A DNA stretch of 64,000 bases from Galaxea fascicularis. Its lineage: Eukaryota; Cnidaria; Anthozoa; Scleractinia; Euphylliidae. The position numbers were made by a program, and so were the translations under genes. Below are positions 54,501-64,000 of the stretch, in pieces. A model generated the notes under the pieces. It saw only the letters and a program-made list of their open reading frames with translations. It did not search any database and was not told where the DNA came from. Every line of letters starts with the position of its first letter. Within the stretch, counting starts at the first letter, position 1. The DNA lies in assembly GCA_948470475.1 (NCBI GenBank), contig OX419346.1:6375184-6439183 (forward strand), read 5' to 3'.

Positions 54501-57500
54501 GTAAGTATTAAAGTAAGTAAGTAATCTTTATTCAACCATGCTAAAACTTCATCAGTCTAAGGCATAAAAATTACACTAAAAATTCAAAAGTACAAACTAT
54601 GAAAGATAGAAATAATTATACAATTACTAATACAGTTTAACCCATCAAAACACTATCATCATGCTAATATGCCTGGTTTCCATGAATGTTGCGCCTCTAA
54701 CAATTATTTGAGGTAAGTATTTAAAACAGTTAGAAATTCGCTCAGAGATTCTGCTTTCCTGGAATTCTGAGACAGACTGTCCCAGAGGACCGCACCACTG
54801 TAGTAAAAACTATTAGGAAAATAGTTTGTGCATGCTATCACGGAGTGAGTATGGCGTGGCATCATTACGGTTCATAATGTTGGAACGTAAAAATTGATAC
54901 TCCGGGGCAAGGCCATGAATGAACTTATAGACCAACAAAGCTGAGTAGTAAGATTTTTTCATCCCAGAGACTCAATACGAAGAGAAGCATCAGTATCAAA
55001 GTTTGAGTAGGTCAACACCGTGGCTGCACGAGTTTGGAGCTTTTGGAGCTTACCGGAAAGCTTTATGGCCACTTAATAGGAGTTGAACTTCAACTTATTT
55101 TATATAATAATCAAACAAATTACTTCAGAGAAAGTAGTTTGTACGAGTTTGCCGATTCACACGTTCGCTGCTCTCATTCGTCTGGTTTCCGAGGTTTGGG
55201 AGATATGAAAATTGTGCAAAATGATCCGTGATTACACCCGTGGAATTTGTTAGACCCTTTTCCATTTTGCCGCATATGTACATCTTCACAAATATTCTTG
55301 TTTTGTTAATTTGTCCCAGGACCCTTAGCAGCCACAGTTCTTCAGAGCGGCGTCCAGGGAGACCTCAGTAAGATGTTGTTCATGCACACTGCTGAAATGG
55401 ATGTATTTGGGATAAAAAATGTGCGAGTAACTCGATGTGGTTACACTGGGGAAGACGGCTTTGAGGTAAGGTGGTAGAGCGCTTTTCACCCAGTGATTTG
55501 TACCACTTTTTTTTTTTTGTTATAGGGAAAGTTGCAATTTACTTTTGTAAAGGTGTACAGTCTTCACAGCCAATGACAACTAGGCTTAACTGACAGTCGA
55601 CCAATAACATCACGACTTCGTTGACCAATCACATCAACGACCAGAGTACTTATACCATCTACTGACGTTACACAAATCACTTGACTCTGATGATGACTTC
55701 CGCTCAGGTTGACGAAACGTCAGTCAATGTCACCACAAACAGTCCTTCTCAGGACTACACTCACCCGGACGATCGTACTTCACTCAATTATGACATGACT
55801 CCTGGGTTCAAACCATTTACGATTTTACGTTCACTTGGACGACAGAGCGAACGACTTGCTAACGACTACATCAGTTACGCAAGCAACGTCAGACGTATAC
55901 GACAACAACTCTGGTTCAACCACCGTTGCAAAGATCTTGGCCTTGTTCCAGCCGGACTTCGACTTAAGTCCCCGTTGAACACACAAGAGGCTATCCAGAT
56001 CGTCAAAGCCACCTGCAGACGATCGATCCGAGCGCGGATAAACGACTGTCACAGAAGACTGAACCACTACAACAACAAACTACAGCAACGACTTGACAAA
56101 CTTAAACAAACTGTACCGACTGACTTACTTGACATTGTACGCAACATTACTGACCGACGAGCTAACAAAACAACTGAACAATGCCGCAGTAAGACACAAC
56201 AAAAACTAACGCGACTACAACGTTCTAAAGACAAAAAACGCCACAAGACAGACGCCAACTAGGTCAGGAATATCTCTTCCCGTCCCTTAGACAAGACTGA
56301 AACACAGGTTCTCTCCTACGGACTAAAACATTCCGTGACGCCCAAACGCATACCGACCGAGGCCATTGTATCGAGTGTTGAGACGGTTCTGTCTCATCAA
56401 AGAGAATTATCAGAACCGACCAAGGATAACATCAGGAGCAGAATTGCTTCTACCATACAATCAGCCTCTCTTACAGAAAACAACCTGACTAAAGACGAAC
56501 GACAAGCCCTGAAACGACTTAAGAACGACGAGGACATTGTGATACTTCCCGCTGACAAAGGACGAGTGACTGTTGTTATGGACAAGAAAGACTATCACGA
56601 CAAAATGGACGCACTTGTTAACGACAAACAGACTTACGAAGAACTTAAACGAGACCTGACGCCAGCACTTCAACGAAAACTTAACAGCAAACTACTTCAG
56701 CCTAATAAAGCCGACACTATTGACATCCGACGTTACACTCAGACTGAGGTGCCAGGTACCACAGCCACCTAAACTTTACGGACTACCGAAACTCCACAAA
56801 CCTGGCGTACCTATGCGTCCCATAGTCTCGTTCTGTGGGTCGCCGACTTACCAACTATCTAAATACCTGACTACGATACTGAACCCCTTGACTGACGAAT
56901 CCCGACACAAACTACAGTCTACGGAGACCTTTATTGACGCTATCAAGACAGTACAAGTACCTGACGACCACAAACTAGTGTCTTTTGATGTGAAATCACT
57001 GTTCACCAGTATTCCACTTCAATTGGCCCTAGACTGCACTGAGACCGCCATCATCAACTCCACTTTACAACTGCCACTACCTACGAACGACCTTATGGAC
57101 TTACTGAACCTCTGCCTTACGTCTACCTACTTCCAGTACAACGGCAAACACTACAAACAGTTACATGGAACGGCTATGGGTTCACCAGTTTCCGTTGTGG
57201 TTGCAGAAATCGTTATGCAAAATATCGAGGAACAAGCCCTAGCAACTTACAAACGAACGATACCACTCTGGCTACGCTACGTTGACGACACCTTTACAGC
57301 CCTACACAAAGACGAAATCGACGAGTTTCACTGACGAACACCTCAACAGACAGAACGACCAGTTCACCAAGGAGATCGAGCAGAATGGTAAGATACCTTT
57401 TCTAGACTGCTTGGTTACCCTTGACAACAAACAACTACGAACTACAGTTTACAGGAAACCTACACATACTGACCGACTACTTGACGAATGCTCTTACAAC

Positions 57501-60500
57501 CCTACTTCACACAAAGCAACGACAATACGTACCCTAACGAGACGAGCGCAACTAGTTTGCGACTCACACGACAGTTTAGCAGACGAACGTGAGTACTTAG
57601 ACAACGTTTTCAGTAAAAACAACTACAACTGCGACTTCGTTAGACGCAACACCTACCGTGCAGAACCTAACGTTACGAACACGAACGCGACACCTGTCAC
57701 CACAGCTACGATACCTTACATCAAAGGCACATCTGAAACCATTGCACGCATCCTACAGCCCTAAAACATCCGTGTTGCTCACAAACCCATCACCACTTTA
57801 CGGCAATTACTGACGAACGTTAAGGACAAAGACGAACCAAAGAACAGACAAGGAGCAGTCTACAAGATCAAATGCTGCGACTGTCAGGCCACCTATATCG
57901 GTGAGACCGGCAGAAACTTGAACGTAAGACTGACTGAACACAAACGAGCGACGAGGAATGGTGACTTCAACAATAACATTGCTGAACACCATTTACAGAC
58001 AAACCACAGAATCGACTGGGACTCTGCCGAATGCGTTACATACAGTACTAATTACTACCAACGGATCGTACTGGAAAGCTGGTTTACTAACTTAGAACAG
58101 ACACCACTAAACCGTTGCTTACAACTTCCCGCACCTTACAAACGACTTGCCGACGACATAAACAACGGAAAAACAACAGACTGACCGACAACAACACACA
58201 TACAGACACGGATCGAAACGCACCAATCACGGTTTACAACAGACAAACAACAGACCGACTAATTTTACTAACAATAGACGTACACACATTAGACTAACAA
58301 AAGACCGATCGAAACGCACCAATCACTGTGTACAGTCTTCACAGCCAATGACAACTAGGCTTAACTGACAGTCGACCAATAACATCACGACTTCGTTGAC
58401 CAATCACATCAACGACCAGAGTACTTATACCATCTACTGACGTTACACAAATCACTTGACTCTGATGATGACTTCCGCTCAGGTTGTCGAAACGTCAGTC
58501 AATGTCACTACAAACAGTCCTTCTCAGGACTACACTCACCCGGACGATCGTACTTCACTCAATTTACTTTTATTCAGGTAATAATTATCCCTCAATTACT
58601 GTTCAAATTGGGTGACATAATTATTTTAATGATTTAATCGAACGCTTAAATACGTTGTTACATGTATGTTTAATCCTCTGGACCCTGTGTAACAGTAGCT
58701 TTCTTCATACGTTTTTGGACAGCTATCAGTAGACAAAAACAGAGCTGTTCACTTGGCCAAAGCTTTGTTGGAGAGCAGAGAAGCAGAAGTGAAACCAGCA
58801 GGATTGGGACCGAGAGACAGCCTCCGGCTCGAGGCAGGGCTCTGTCTCTATGGAAACGACATTGACGAAAACACTACTCCTGTTGAAGCGGTCCTTGTGT
58901 GGACAATAGGTAAACAAGTAGTCATTTTGCTGTCACCGATTAGACTACGAAAAAATCCATATTTTTTCGAGGGCGTAATGACTGAGTTAGTGAAACCTAC
59001 GATGGCGCGGGAAATTGCGGCTCCTCGCGGGACGCAGCTATCACGCGTGATCGCGTTTTTCATTCAGTTTACTATCCCTTAGAAAAAACGAGGGATTACT
59101 CGTAGTCTACTCAGTGATACCAGGCTGTATAATTTTACCATTAGTTCGCGCCAGTTATATTATGAAGGAAAAAGCGCGACGACTCGCAGTCAACGGTGAT
59201 AACCTTTGCGCGAGTGGTTAAGAACTGCGGCCGGACTCCATGCGGGGCTTAACTGCAGAATACCCTACCACTCCAAAATACCTGTTGAAACAGTGGTTAC
59301 ACGGCTACGGAGAAGGGAAACTAAAAATATCTCTTGGAACAGTGGCTGCGCGGCTAAGAGAACGTAAACCAATGAAACCGTGGGTATGCGGCTACACGCC
59401 GATACGAAGAAGCTTTGTGGTTACGCGGCTATGAAGACACCTGTGCCTCCGTAGTCGCTTAGCGCCGCAGTAGCCAATACAATACAATACATTATTATTA
59501 GTCTTCCCCACTGGGTTTTTCAAGACTAATTTACACTTTTTTGGGGACTTTTTGCCAGACTGCAAGGTGTAGTTTACAATCAATGAGAGAAATCATAGAT
59601 GCCCCAAGGTAAGCACCAGGGGTGGTCACAGCCAGGGTTCGTTACGTCCCTAGTGGTTCTTTAACGTCCCCCAGAGTTAATTGTGAAGAGTTGTGAGACG
59701 GGACCTCCGGTTTTATCGTCCTTATCCGAGAAGACTAGAAAGTCTAACCATTTGGAGATGCCATTGCAAAGGAAGCACTTTCTCCTCAGTTATTTAAAGA
59801 CCCTGAGTGTTGGTCCGGCCGGCTTGAACCCACGACCTGCCGCACGGTAGTCCGGCACTCTACCAACTGAGCCAACCGGTCGGCGCCACGTAGGAAAAGC
59901 CTAATAAGTAAATAGACCCTTCTCCAAAATGGCTGCAATGGATTTGAATAAGTTAAAATTGAATTGAATGAAAAACTGATACCAGAAATAGGAAGTTTCA
60001 GGATATCAGGTGTTATATCAGCTGAGAAAATATAAGTTGAAGTTTGACAAATTTACAGTGTACCCCCTGTCACACAAACGTCTCTAAATTTTTCATTTTT
60101 CAACTTACATTTTCTCAGCTGATAAAACACCTGATATGCTGAAACTTTGCAGGGGTACTAAAGTAAAGATGTTCTTTCTAGTGCTGGTATTCGTCTTTAA
60201 TTTTAAGTTATTTGAATTTTCGGCCGCCATTTTGGAGAAGGGTCTATTAGCGTAGCCACGTATTCAAGTTTTCAACTGATAGGCCTTCATGTGGCAGGGT
60301 ATTCAGTAGTTACTCCGCTTCCATTTAAGGATTTTATCCATTGACACCGAACGGTTGCAGTATAGAAACACCTTCTAACGTACAATGTCCAGTCACTGGA
60401 AAGTTCATTTTTTAGGATTTCATCTTTTGAATTACCTCGTGCAACGTTGCTCATCTTAACAGCACCACATTAGCAGGCCTCACTAAACGAATCCCTTTTT

Positions 60501-63500
60501 AACTCGGAAAATTGCCAATTATTACCATTGTAGGTGTGGGGCAGATTTCACTCCTTTGCTCGATCATTCGATTCCTGTAAAACATTATGTACATCCGCTG
60601 ACCAGCGCATCACACTTGGCATTTCGCCAGCCATGAAACTGTGCAACCAAAAACAGCGAAATGAAATAACAAACTTCGTCGACTTACTATGAAAGACTAA
60701 CGAGAGGAGGGACGTGATTTTGATAATTTTGTCTCGGATAAACGCAATAGATAGCAGAGGATTATTTGTTTCGACCGAGCCGTAGCTATTTTGGATTCCA
60801 AACAAAGGAATCAAAAGTGGTTAATAATTAATTTCCCGACTTCAATGGCTCATTTACCTGCTAGAGCATCCGTTTTTTTCGGCTTTTGTTTCACCCGGAC
60901 GAGAAAAGAGCCTGGTATTCGCTTCTCGAAATGTGCAAAATGTTGTTGTTGTTGTTGTTGTTTTTTTTTTTTTACCGTTCCATCTTTTTCGTTCAGGTAA
61001 AAGGCGCCGTGCTGAAGCCGATTTTCCAGGAGCAGAAGTCATCCTAAGACAGATTAAGGAAAAGGCTAAGAAGAAAAGAGTAGGACTGTTATCTAAAGGT
61101 CCTCCCGCCAGAGGTAATGATCACATCAACCCCTTAAATCCTAATATTGACACGCACAAAAAAGTCGGCACGGCACCCTAAATTTGTGGGACCTTACTGG
61201 CGACTTTTCGGCACGGCACCCCAAACTATCAGTAGATGTAAACGTATCGGTACCAAACAAAGTTTGGCACTGGTGCCCAAAATTTAGGAGGCTACCTCGC
61301 GGAGGTAGTCTCGGCACCCGTAGTCGTGGCAAGGTGCCGAATTTCTGGTGGACTCCGATGAGGTGCGATCAATTTTGTTGCGGTTACAACGGAAGCGCAT
61401 GCTTCCCCTTTACAAAAATGACGCCGCTGAAGCAAATAGCTCACCAAAGAAGAATCGTGGAATAGCGTGGTCTTGCGAGGCCACGGAAACATTGCTGGAA
61501 TTCTGGGCATAGGAGTCCATCCAATAACGTTTCTTAGAGCATGCAAAATCGTCGTTATCTCTCCCTTAATCTCGCTCAAAATGAATTGAAACGTATCTCT
61601 GGTATCTCGAAAATTCTCATACCATTGCCTTTCATCAAGGAGCGTGTCTGCCATATTAAACCAGGCCTGATTACTGGGTCTCATCCGTAAGCTTCTTTAT
61701 CGGAAGTTCTGAATAACTACCAGCGCCATTGCTGCAAATAGCCACTTTTTCTTCTCTTATTTCGCTAGTCGTTTTCATGTGGCGATGTATTTCGCCCTTC
61801 AGTCGTTGGCGATGTGTAGTGTGTTTTGAAAATCTGGCAGTAAAGAATCACAGTTTTGATTTTTTTCCGCAATTCCCAATAAAAAATTGGAGCTGGTCCC
61901 AGTACGAGGAACACTTTATCATTTTGGTCGTGTAAATGGGGAGTGCCGTGTCGAAAAGTCGCCAGTACGGTGCCAAAATTTTAGGGTGCCGTGTCGACTT
62001 TTTTGTGCGTGTAAATGGAGTTTTATAAAGCCTTGATATTACACGGAGAAATGTGGTATTTATCACCCTTAGGGTTTAATTAAAGGTTAAGCAAGCCACA
62101 AATTCTCTTTATTGGCTTCCTGCAGCACTTCGCTCTCTCTCAGTGTCAAAAACGTTGATTGTCGGTTTTTGTTTTGATGCGATTAGGTATCTTCTCCGTC
62201 CAAGCATACCAGTTGACACAATTGAGTACAACCGCTCACTTCATAACTCATTACAACAATTAATGCATGTGTGGGGTGCGTTAGTCTACCGTTCAACCAA
62301 TTGCAAGGTGGAATGAGGTAGCAGATATCCACATGGATCGATCTCTTTTAAGGCAATCACTTGACTGGACTGGAAAGAAAAAACAGATCAGTAATCCGTT
62401 GCAAAAAAAAGTGATGTTACTTCAACAAGAGAGCTCGGTATATTCCGATATCAATTTCTTTTTTCTTTTTTTTTTTCGAAAGGCGATGTTCAATTTCTAA
62501 CCAGATTTATTTTCATTCGTTGCAGCTGGCACGTCTATACTTGATGGTGAAGGAAATAAAGTCGGTAAGAAATTTTATGTGATTCACAGAGAGATGGAAA
62601 AGCTTTGTTTTTCTATATTAAAAAATAGTGAAAACATAGATTTTTTTTTTTGTTTGTTTTTCCATTAGCTACAAAAAACTGTTACAAGTTTAAGTTTGAA
62701 CTGTGACCACAACATTCCTAGCGTAAAGCCAGTTCCTTAAGGCTGGTTGAAAGAAAAACACTGAGTGAGAAATGTTTTACTGAAATCACAGAGAAAACAA
62801 AAACTGTCTACAACATATAATACCGAGTTGGCAAGGCTATGGCATTTTTTACGTTCCAGGCACACTCTTTTAAGGACACGAGGGTTATTGCAGTCACAAT
62901 TGTCAAAGACAACAACAACAACGCTACGAAAAAAGAACTCGCTCCCGTGTTTCGTTGGCATTCGGCTAAAATTAAGTCTCAATAAAGAACGTTTCGACAT
63001 TGTGAACGCGATTTGCAGGACTCATTGTGATAAGCCTTGTTGCTTTTGGCCAGCGTCAACGAAGCTGGGGCGTTTGGTTGCGACCAACATAAACTGCGCG
63101 TTTTCTCCGAAAACGATACCCACTATTTGCTGTAAATAGAAAGCACCACCACCAACAATCTGTCAGTCGCAAAAAAAGTTATTTTTTCGTACCACAAACT
63201 AAACAAAGAAAGCAAAAAAAAACCTTAAAGTATAAACAAAATTTCATTTCTGCAAACTTTCTGCAAAAAAAAAGGCTTGTCAATTCGGAAACTTTGTTCC
63301 AACCTTTACAATTACTTGAATCATTAGTTTGGATTCGTGTTGCCAAAACTTCTCGCAAACTCGATCATTTCTCGATCACTTTTTTACACTGTAGGTCAAG
63401 TGACTAGTGGCTGTCCTTCACCGAGCCTCAAACAGAACGTTGCAATGGCTTACGTGCCAACAGAGTTCTCCAAACCAGGAACTCATCTTCAAGTGGAAGT

Positions 63501-63573
63501 TTACAAGAAGAAGACCGAAGCTCAAGTAGTGAAGATGCCATTTGTTCCAACAAACTACTACTTTGGCAAATGA
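51513..63573 (+). CDS. AMT: AMT: mitochondrial aminomethyltransferase (glycine cleavage T-protein)
   Basis: Eight exons: 51513-51641, 52447-52824, 53598-53676, 55320-55465, 58723-58909, 60997-61113, 62526-62564, 63395-63573; phases join exactly (417 residues; human 403). The T-protein takes the aminomethyl group from lipoylated H-protein, gives methylene-tetrahydrofolate and releases ammonia, in the mitochondrial matrix. Residues 1-43 look like a targeting sequence (Arg/Ser-rich, no acids early). Conserved blocks: [108 protein letters not shown]. Every exon is intact. Intron 4 holds a Penelope-like element and intron 6 a nested DNA transposon. It shares a promoter region with ING3. Confidence 0.98.
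52894..53041 (-). repeat. Dispersed TCTCG-rich repeat, minus copy
   Basis: Reverse complement of the unit at 36967-37085, sharing its start and end. AMT intron 2. Confidence 0.6.
53052..53296. mobile_element. MITE (ACACTCAACTAGACTCTAG ends)
   Basis: ACACTCAACTAGACTCTAGTTGT at the left is matched in reverse by ACAACTAGAGTCTAGACTTGAGTGT at the right (each given as ends of about 23 bases; core ACTAGACTCTAG). AMT intron 2, non-coding. Confidence 0.75.
54089..54161. repeat. Inverted repeat (TCCCACTTGTCACTTGTATTG)
   Basis: TCCCACTTGTCACTTGTATT and its complement AATACAAGTGACAAGTGGGA flank about 30 bases. AMT intron 3. Confidence 0.8.
54484..55060 (-). mobile_element. LINE 3' fragment with (ACTT)n tail
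   Basis: On the minus strand, pieces such as [16 protein letters not shown] and [20 protein letters not shown] are the C-terminal signature of a CR1/L2-type ORF2 (SGA.LWNSLP motif). Stops and frame breaks interrupt it. It ends in a (TTAC)n-type run at 54484-54525. AMT intron 3. Confidence 0.65.
55553..55789 (+). repeat. Upstream terminal repeat (pLTR) of Penelope-like element
   Basis: Starts GTGTACAGTCTTCACAGCCA and ends GTACTTCACTCAATT, 237 bases. It contains the hammerhead-like fold at 55661-55724: ACTGACGTT, CTGATGA, GACGAAACGTCAGT. Confidence 0.9.
55793..58184 (+). pseudogene. Penelope-like RT / GIY-YIG reading frame, broken
   Basis: One long coding region with four visible breaks: in-frame stop TAG at 56260, a frameshift between about 56745 and 56760, a second between about 57310 and 57330, and an in-frame stop at 57762. 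Domain order is that of Penelope-like elements: basic N-terminal region; RT blocks [27 protein letters not shown] (first catalytic Asp), [17 protein letters not shown] (YVDD catalytic pair), [10 protein letters not shown] and YRKPTHTDR; then a two-Cys element (KCCDC), [15 protein letters not shown] (GIY-YIG core) and AEHHLQTNH. Key catalytic residues survive although the frame does not, so it was disabled recently. Breaks are described only. Confidence 0.88.
58328..58564 (+). repeat. Downstream terminal repeat (pLTR) of Penelope-like element
   Basis: Same 237 bases as 55553-55789 apart from two visible substitutions: GTTGACGAAA becomes GTTGTCGAAA and GTCACCAC becomes GTCACTAC. The first change restores a GAC/GTC pair in the hammerhead-like stem. 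Confidence 0.9.
59470..59885 (-). mobile_element. tRNA-derived SINE with (ATTGT)n tail
   Basis: On the minus strand it starts GCCGACCGGTTGGCTCAGTT (A-box), with the B-box GGTCGTGGGTTCAAGCC. A non-tRNA body follows, ending in a TTGTATTGTATTG run at 59480-59470. About 415 bases, well preserved. AMT intron 5. Confidence 0.8.
59921..60248. mobile_element. Foldback element (AATAGACCCTTCTCCAAAAT ends)
   Basis: The left arm AATAGACCCTTCTCCAAAAT ... TCAGGTGTTATATCAGCTGA pairs with the right arm TCAGCTGATAAAACACCTGA ... ATTTTGGAGAAGGGTCTATT, about 140 bases each. A half copy is at 30036-30150. AMT intron 5. Confidence 0.85.
61150..62012. mobile_element. PIF/Harbinger-like non-autonomous transposon
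   Basis: Terminal inverted repeats of about 70 bases: ACACGCACAAAAAAGTCGGC ACGGCACCC at the left and the matching GGGTGCCGTGTCGACTTTTT TGTGCGTGT at the right. The 863-base element encloses a remnant transposase frame on the minus strand. It is inserted in an older MITE. Confidence 0.75.
61292..61684 (-). pseudogene. HARBI1-like transposase N-terminal remnant
   Basis: The 130-codon frame contains [18 protein letters not shown] and ILSEIKGEI, matching the W..NFRM.R.TF..L..E..P.I pattern at the N-terminus of PIF/Harbinger transposases. The DDE catalytic domain is missing, so the element cannot move itself. Confidence 0.6.
62093..62290 (+). pseudogene. Possible decayed LINE ORF2 piece
   Basis: Translation gives [20 protein letters not shown] followed by [15 protein letters not shown]; the LHWLP-like start resembles the C-terminal region of non-LTR ORF2. 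Weak, with breaks. AMT intron 7 side of the nested element. Confidence 0.3.
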
Positions 63574-64000
63574 GAAATACACAACTACTTCTTTCTCTCA
63601 GTTTTAGGTTCGAACGACGGAAACTCTAGTCATGCCCACAAATTATATACTAATACTATTTCTTATATATTCAAATATTAATTATTAACTCATTCGTGCG
63701 CCTGCTGAATGAATGGGTAAATGTAAGTATGGCCACATGGCGTTAGTTGGAAATTACGATGATTAATGTCAATACCTCGAAGGCACCGAATTGAATTGCG
63801 GATCATCATCGTCTTCAAATTCATCTTGGTCAACCATTTTGAGCAACAGTGTCAGACTATTTCGTCAAAATAGCTTGTGTTCTTATTCGGTATGTTTGAT
63901 TGCTTTATTTGCTATTGTTTGCTTTTACTCCATCACATACAGCACAAACACAACAATCAAAGTGACCTAGAACCTCAGTAAAACCCTTTTAGTCGGCTCA
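63574..64000. other. AMT 3' flank
   Basis: AT-rich. No AATAAA is visible after the AMT stop on the plus strand before 64000, so the AMT poly(A) site either uses a variant or lies further on. A possible minus-strand first exon is listed separately. Confidence 0.5.
63777..63838 (-). CDS. Possible first coding exon of a minus-strand gene
   Basis: ATG at 63838 in a good context (TCAAAATGG) opens a very acidic frame, MVDQDEFEDDDDPQF and on to VPS, ending at a GTATTG donor-like site. Upstream in frame is a stop 10 codons before. The next exon would have to lie inside AMT on the opposite strand and I could not find one, so this may be chance. Confidence 0.25.

Larger units (their letters stand above)
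55547..58559 (+). mobile_element. Penelope-like retroelement with terminal repeats
   Basis: A complete insertion of about 3.0 kb in AMT intron 4, same strand as AMT. It has direct terminal repeats (55553-55789 and 58328-58564), an RT domain and a GIY-YIG endonuclease. CAATTTACTTTT occurs on both sides (55535-55546 and 58560-58571) and fits a 12-base target duplication, although the right copy overlaps the repeat end by five bases. The terminal repeats differ at two visible positions, so insertion or homogenisation was recent. Confidence 0.9.
61131..62090. mobile_element. MITE interrupted by a Harbinger-like element
   Basis: CCCCTTAAATCCTAATATTG at the left and TTTTATAAAGCCTTGATATT ... TTAGGGTTTAATTAAAGG at the right are the two pieces of the family seen whole at 29385-29590. 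The 61150-62012 element sits between them. AMT intron 6. Confidence 0.65.

Noticed and set aside
60933..61181. 82-codon plus-strand open frame
   Set aside because: It overlaps AMT exon 6 in another frame; the conserved AMT frame fits both splice sites.

Overview
The window is animal nuclear DNA: AT-rich, with intron-split genes (GT/AG borders, phases that join exactly) set in a dense field of short inverted-repeat elements, tRNA-derived SINEs, LINE tails and Penelope-like retroelements. The gene set (a MUC4/SUSD2-type membrane mucin with EGF repeats, ING3, NSUN5, mitochondrial AMT, and a small secreted protein I cannot place) and the repeat types suggest an anthozoan cnidarian, most likely a stony coral. 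The species cannot be read from the sequence.

Layout. (1) 2-10380, plus strand: the 3' part of a membrane mucin-like gene (end of a VWD domain, five EGF exons, one transmembrane helix, short tail, stop). (2) 10381-15276: intergenic, with a LINE 3' end. (3) 15277-19878, plus: a TATA-driven gene for a 224-residue secreted protein with a signal peptide, a short coiled coil and an unrecognised four-cysteine C-terminal domain. (4) 36810-20326, minus: a complete 11-exon NSUN5 gene (rRNA cytosine-5 methyltransferase) with a lysine-rich C-terminal extension; it ends tail-to-tail with gene 3. (5) 36811-39207: intergenic, with a striking palindrome and a decayed retroelement. (6) 51322-39208, minus: a complete 12-exon ING3 gene (PHD-finger subunit of NuA4/TIP60). 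(7) 51513-63573, plus: a complete 8-exon AMT gene (glycine cleavage T-protein). ING3 and AMT are head-to-head, with 190 bases between start codons. (8) 63574-64000: flank, with a possible first exon of a minus-strand gene.

The genes are not an operon; they are independent animal genes. Three are conserved housekeeping genes (rRNA modification, chromatin acetylation, mitochondrial one-carbon metabolism) and two are cell-surface or secreted products. The most notable non-gene structure is a Penelope-like element in AMT intron 4. Its 237-base terminal repeats differ at only two positions and each contains a hammerhead-like fold, yet its reverse-transcriptase/GIY-YIG frame is broken four times. 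Exon borders were assigned by hand from frame, splice signals and recalled family conservation; no database search was run.
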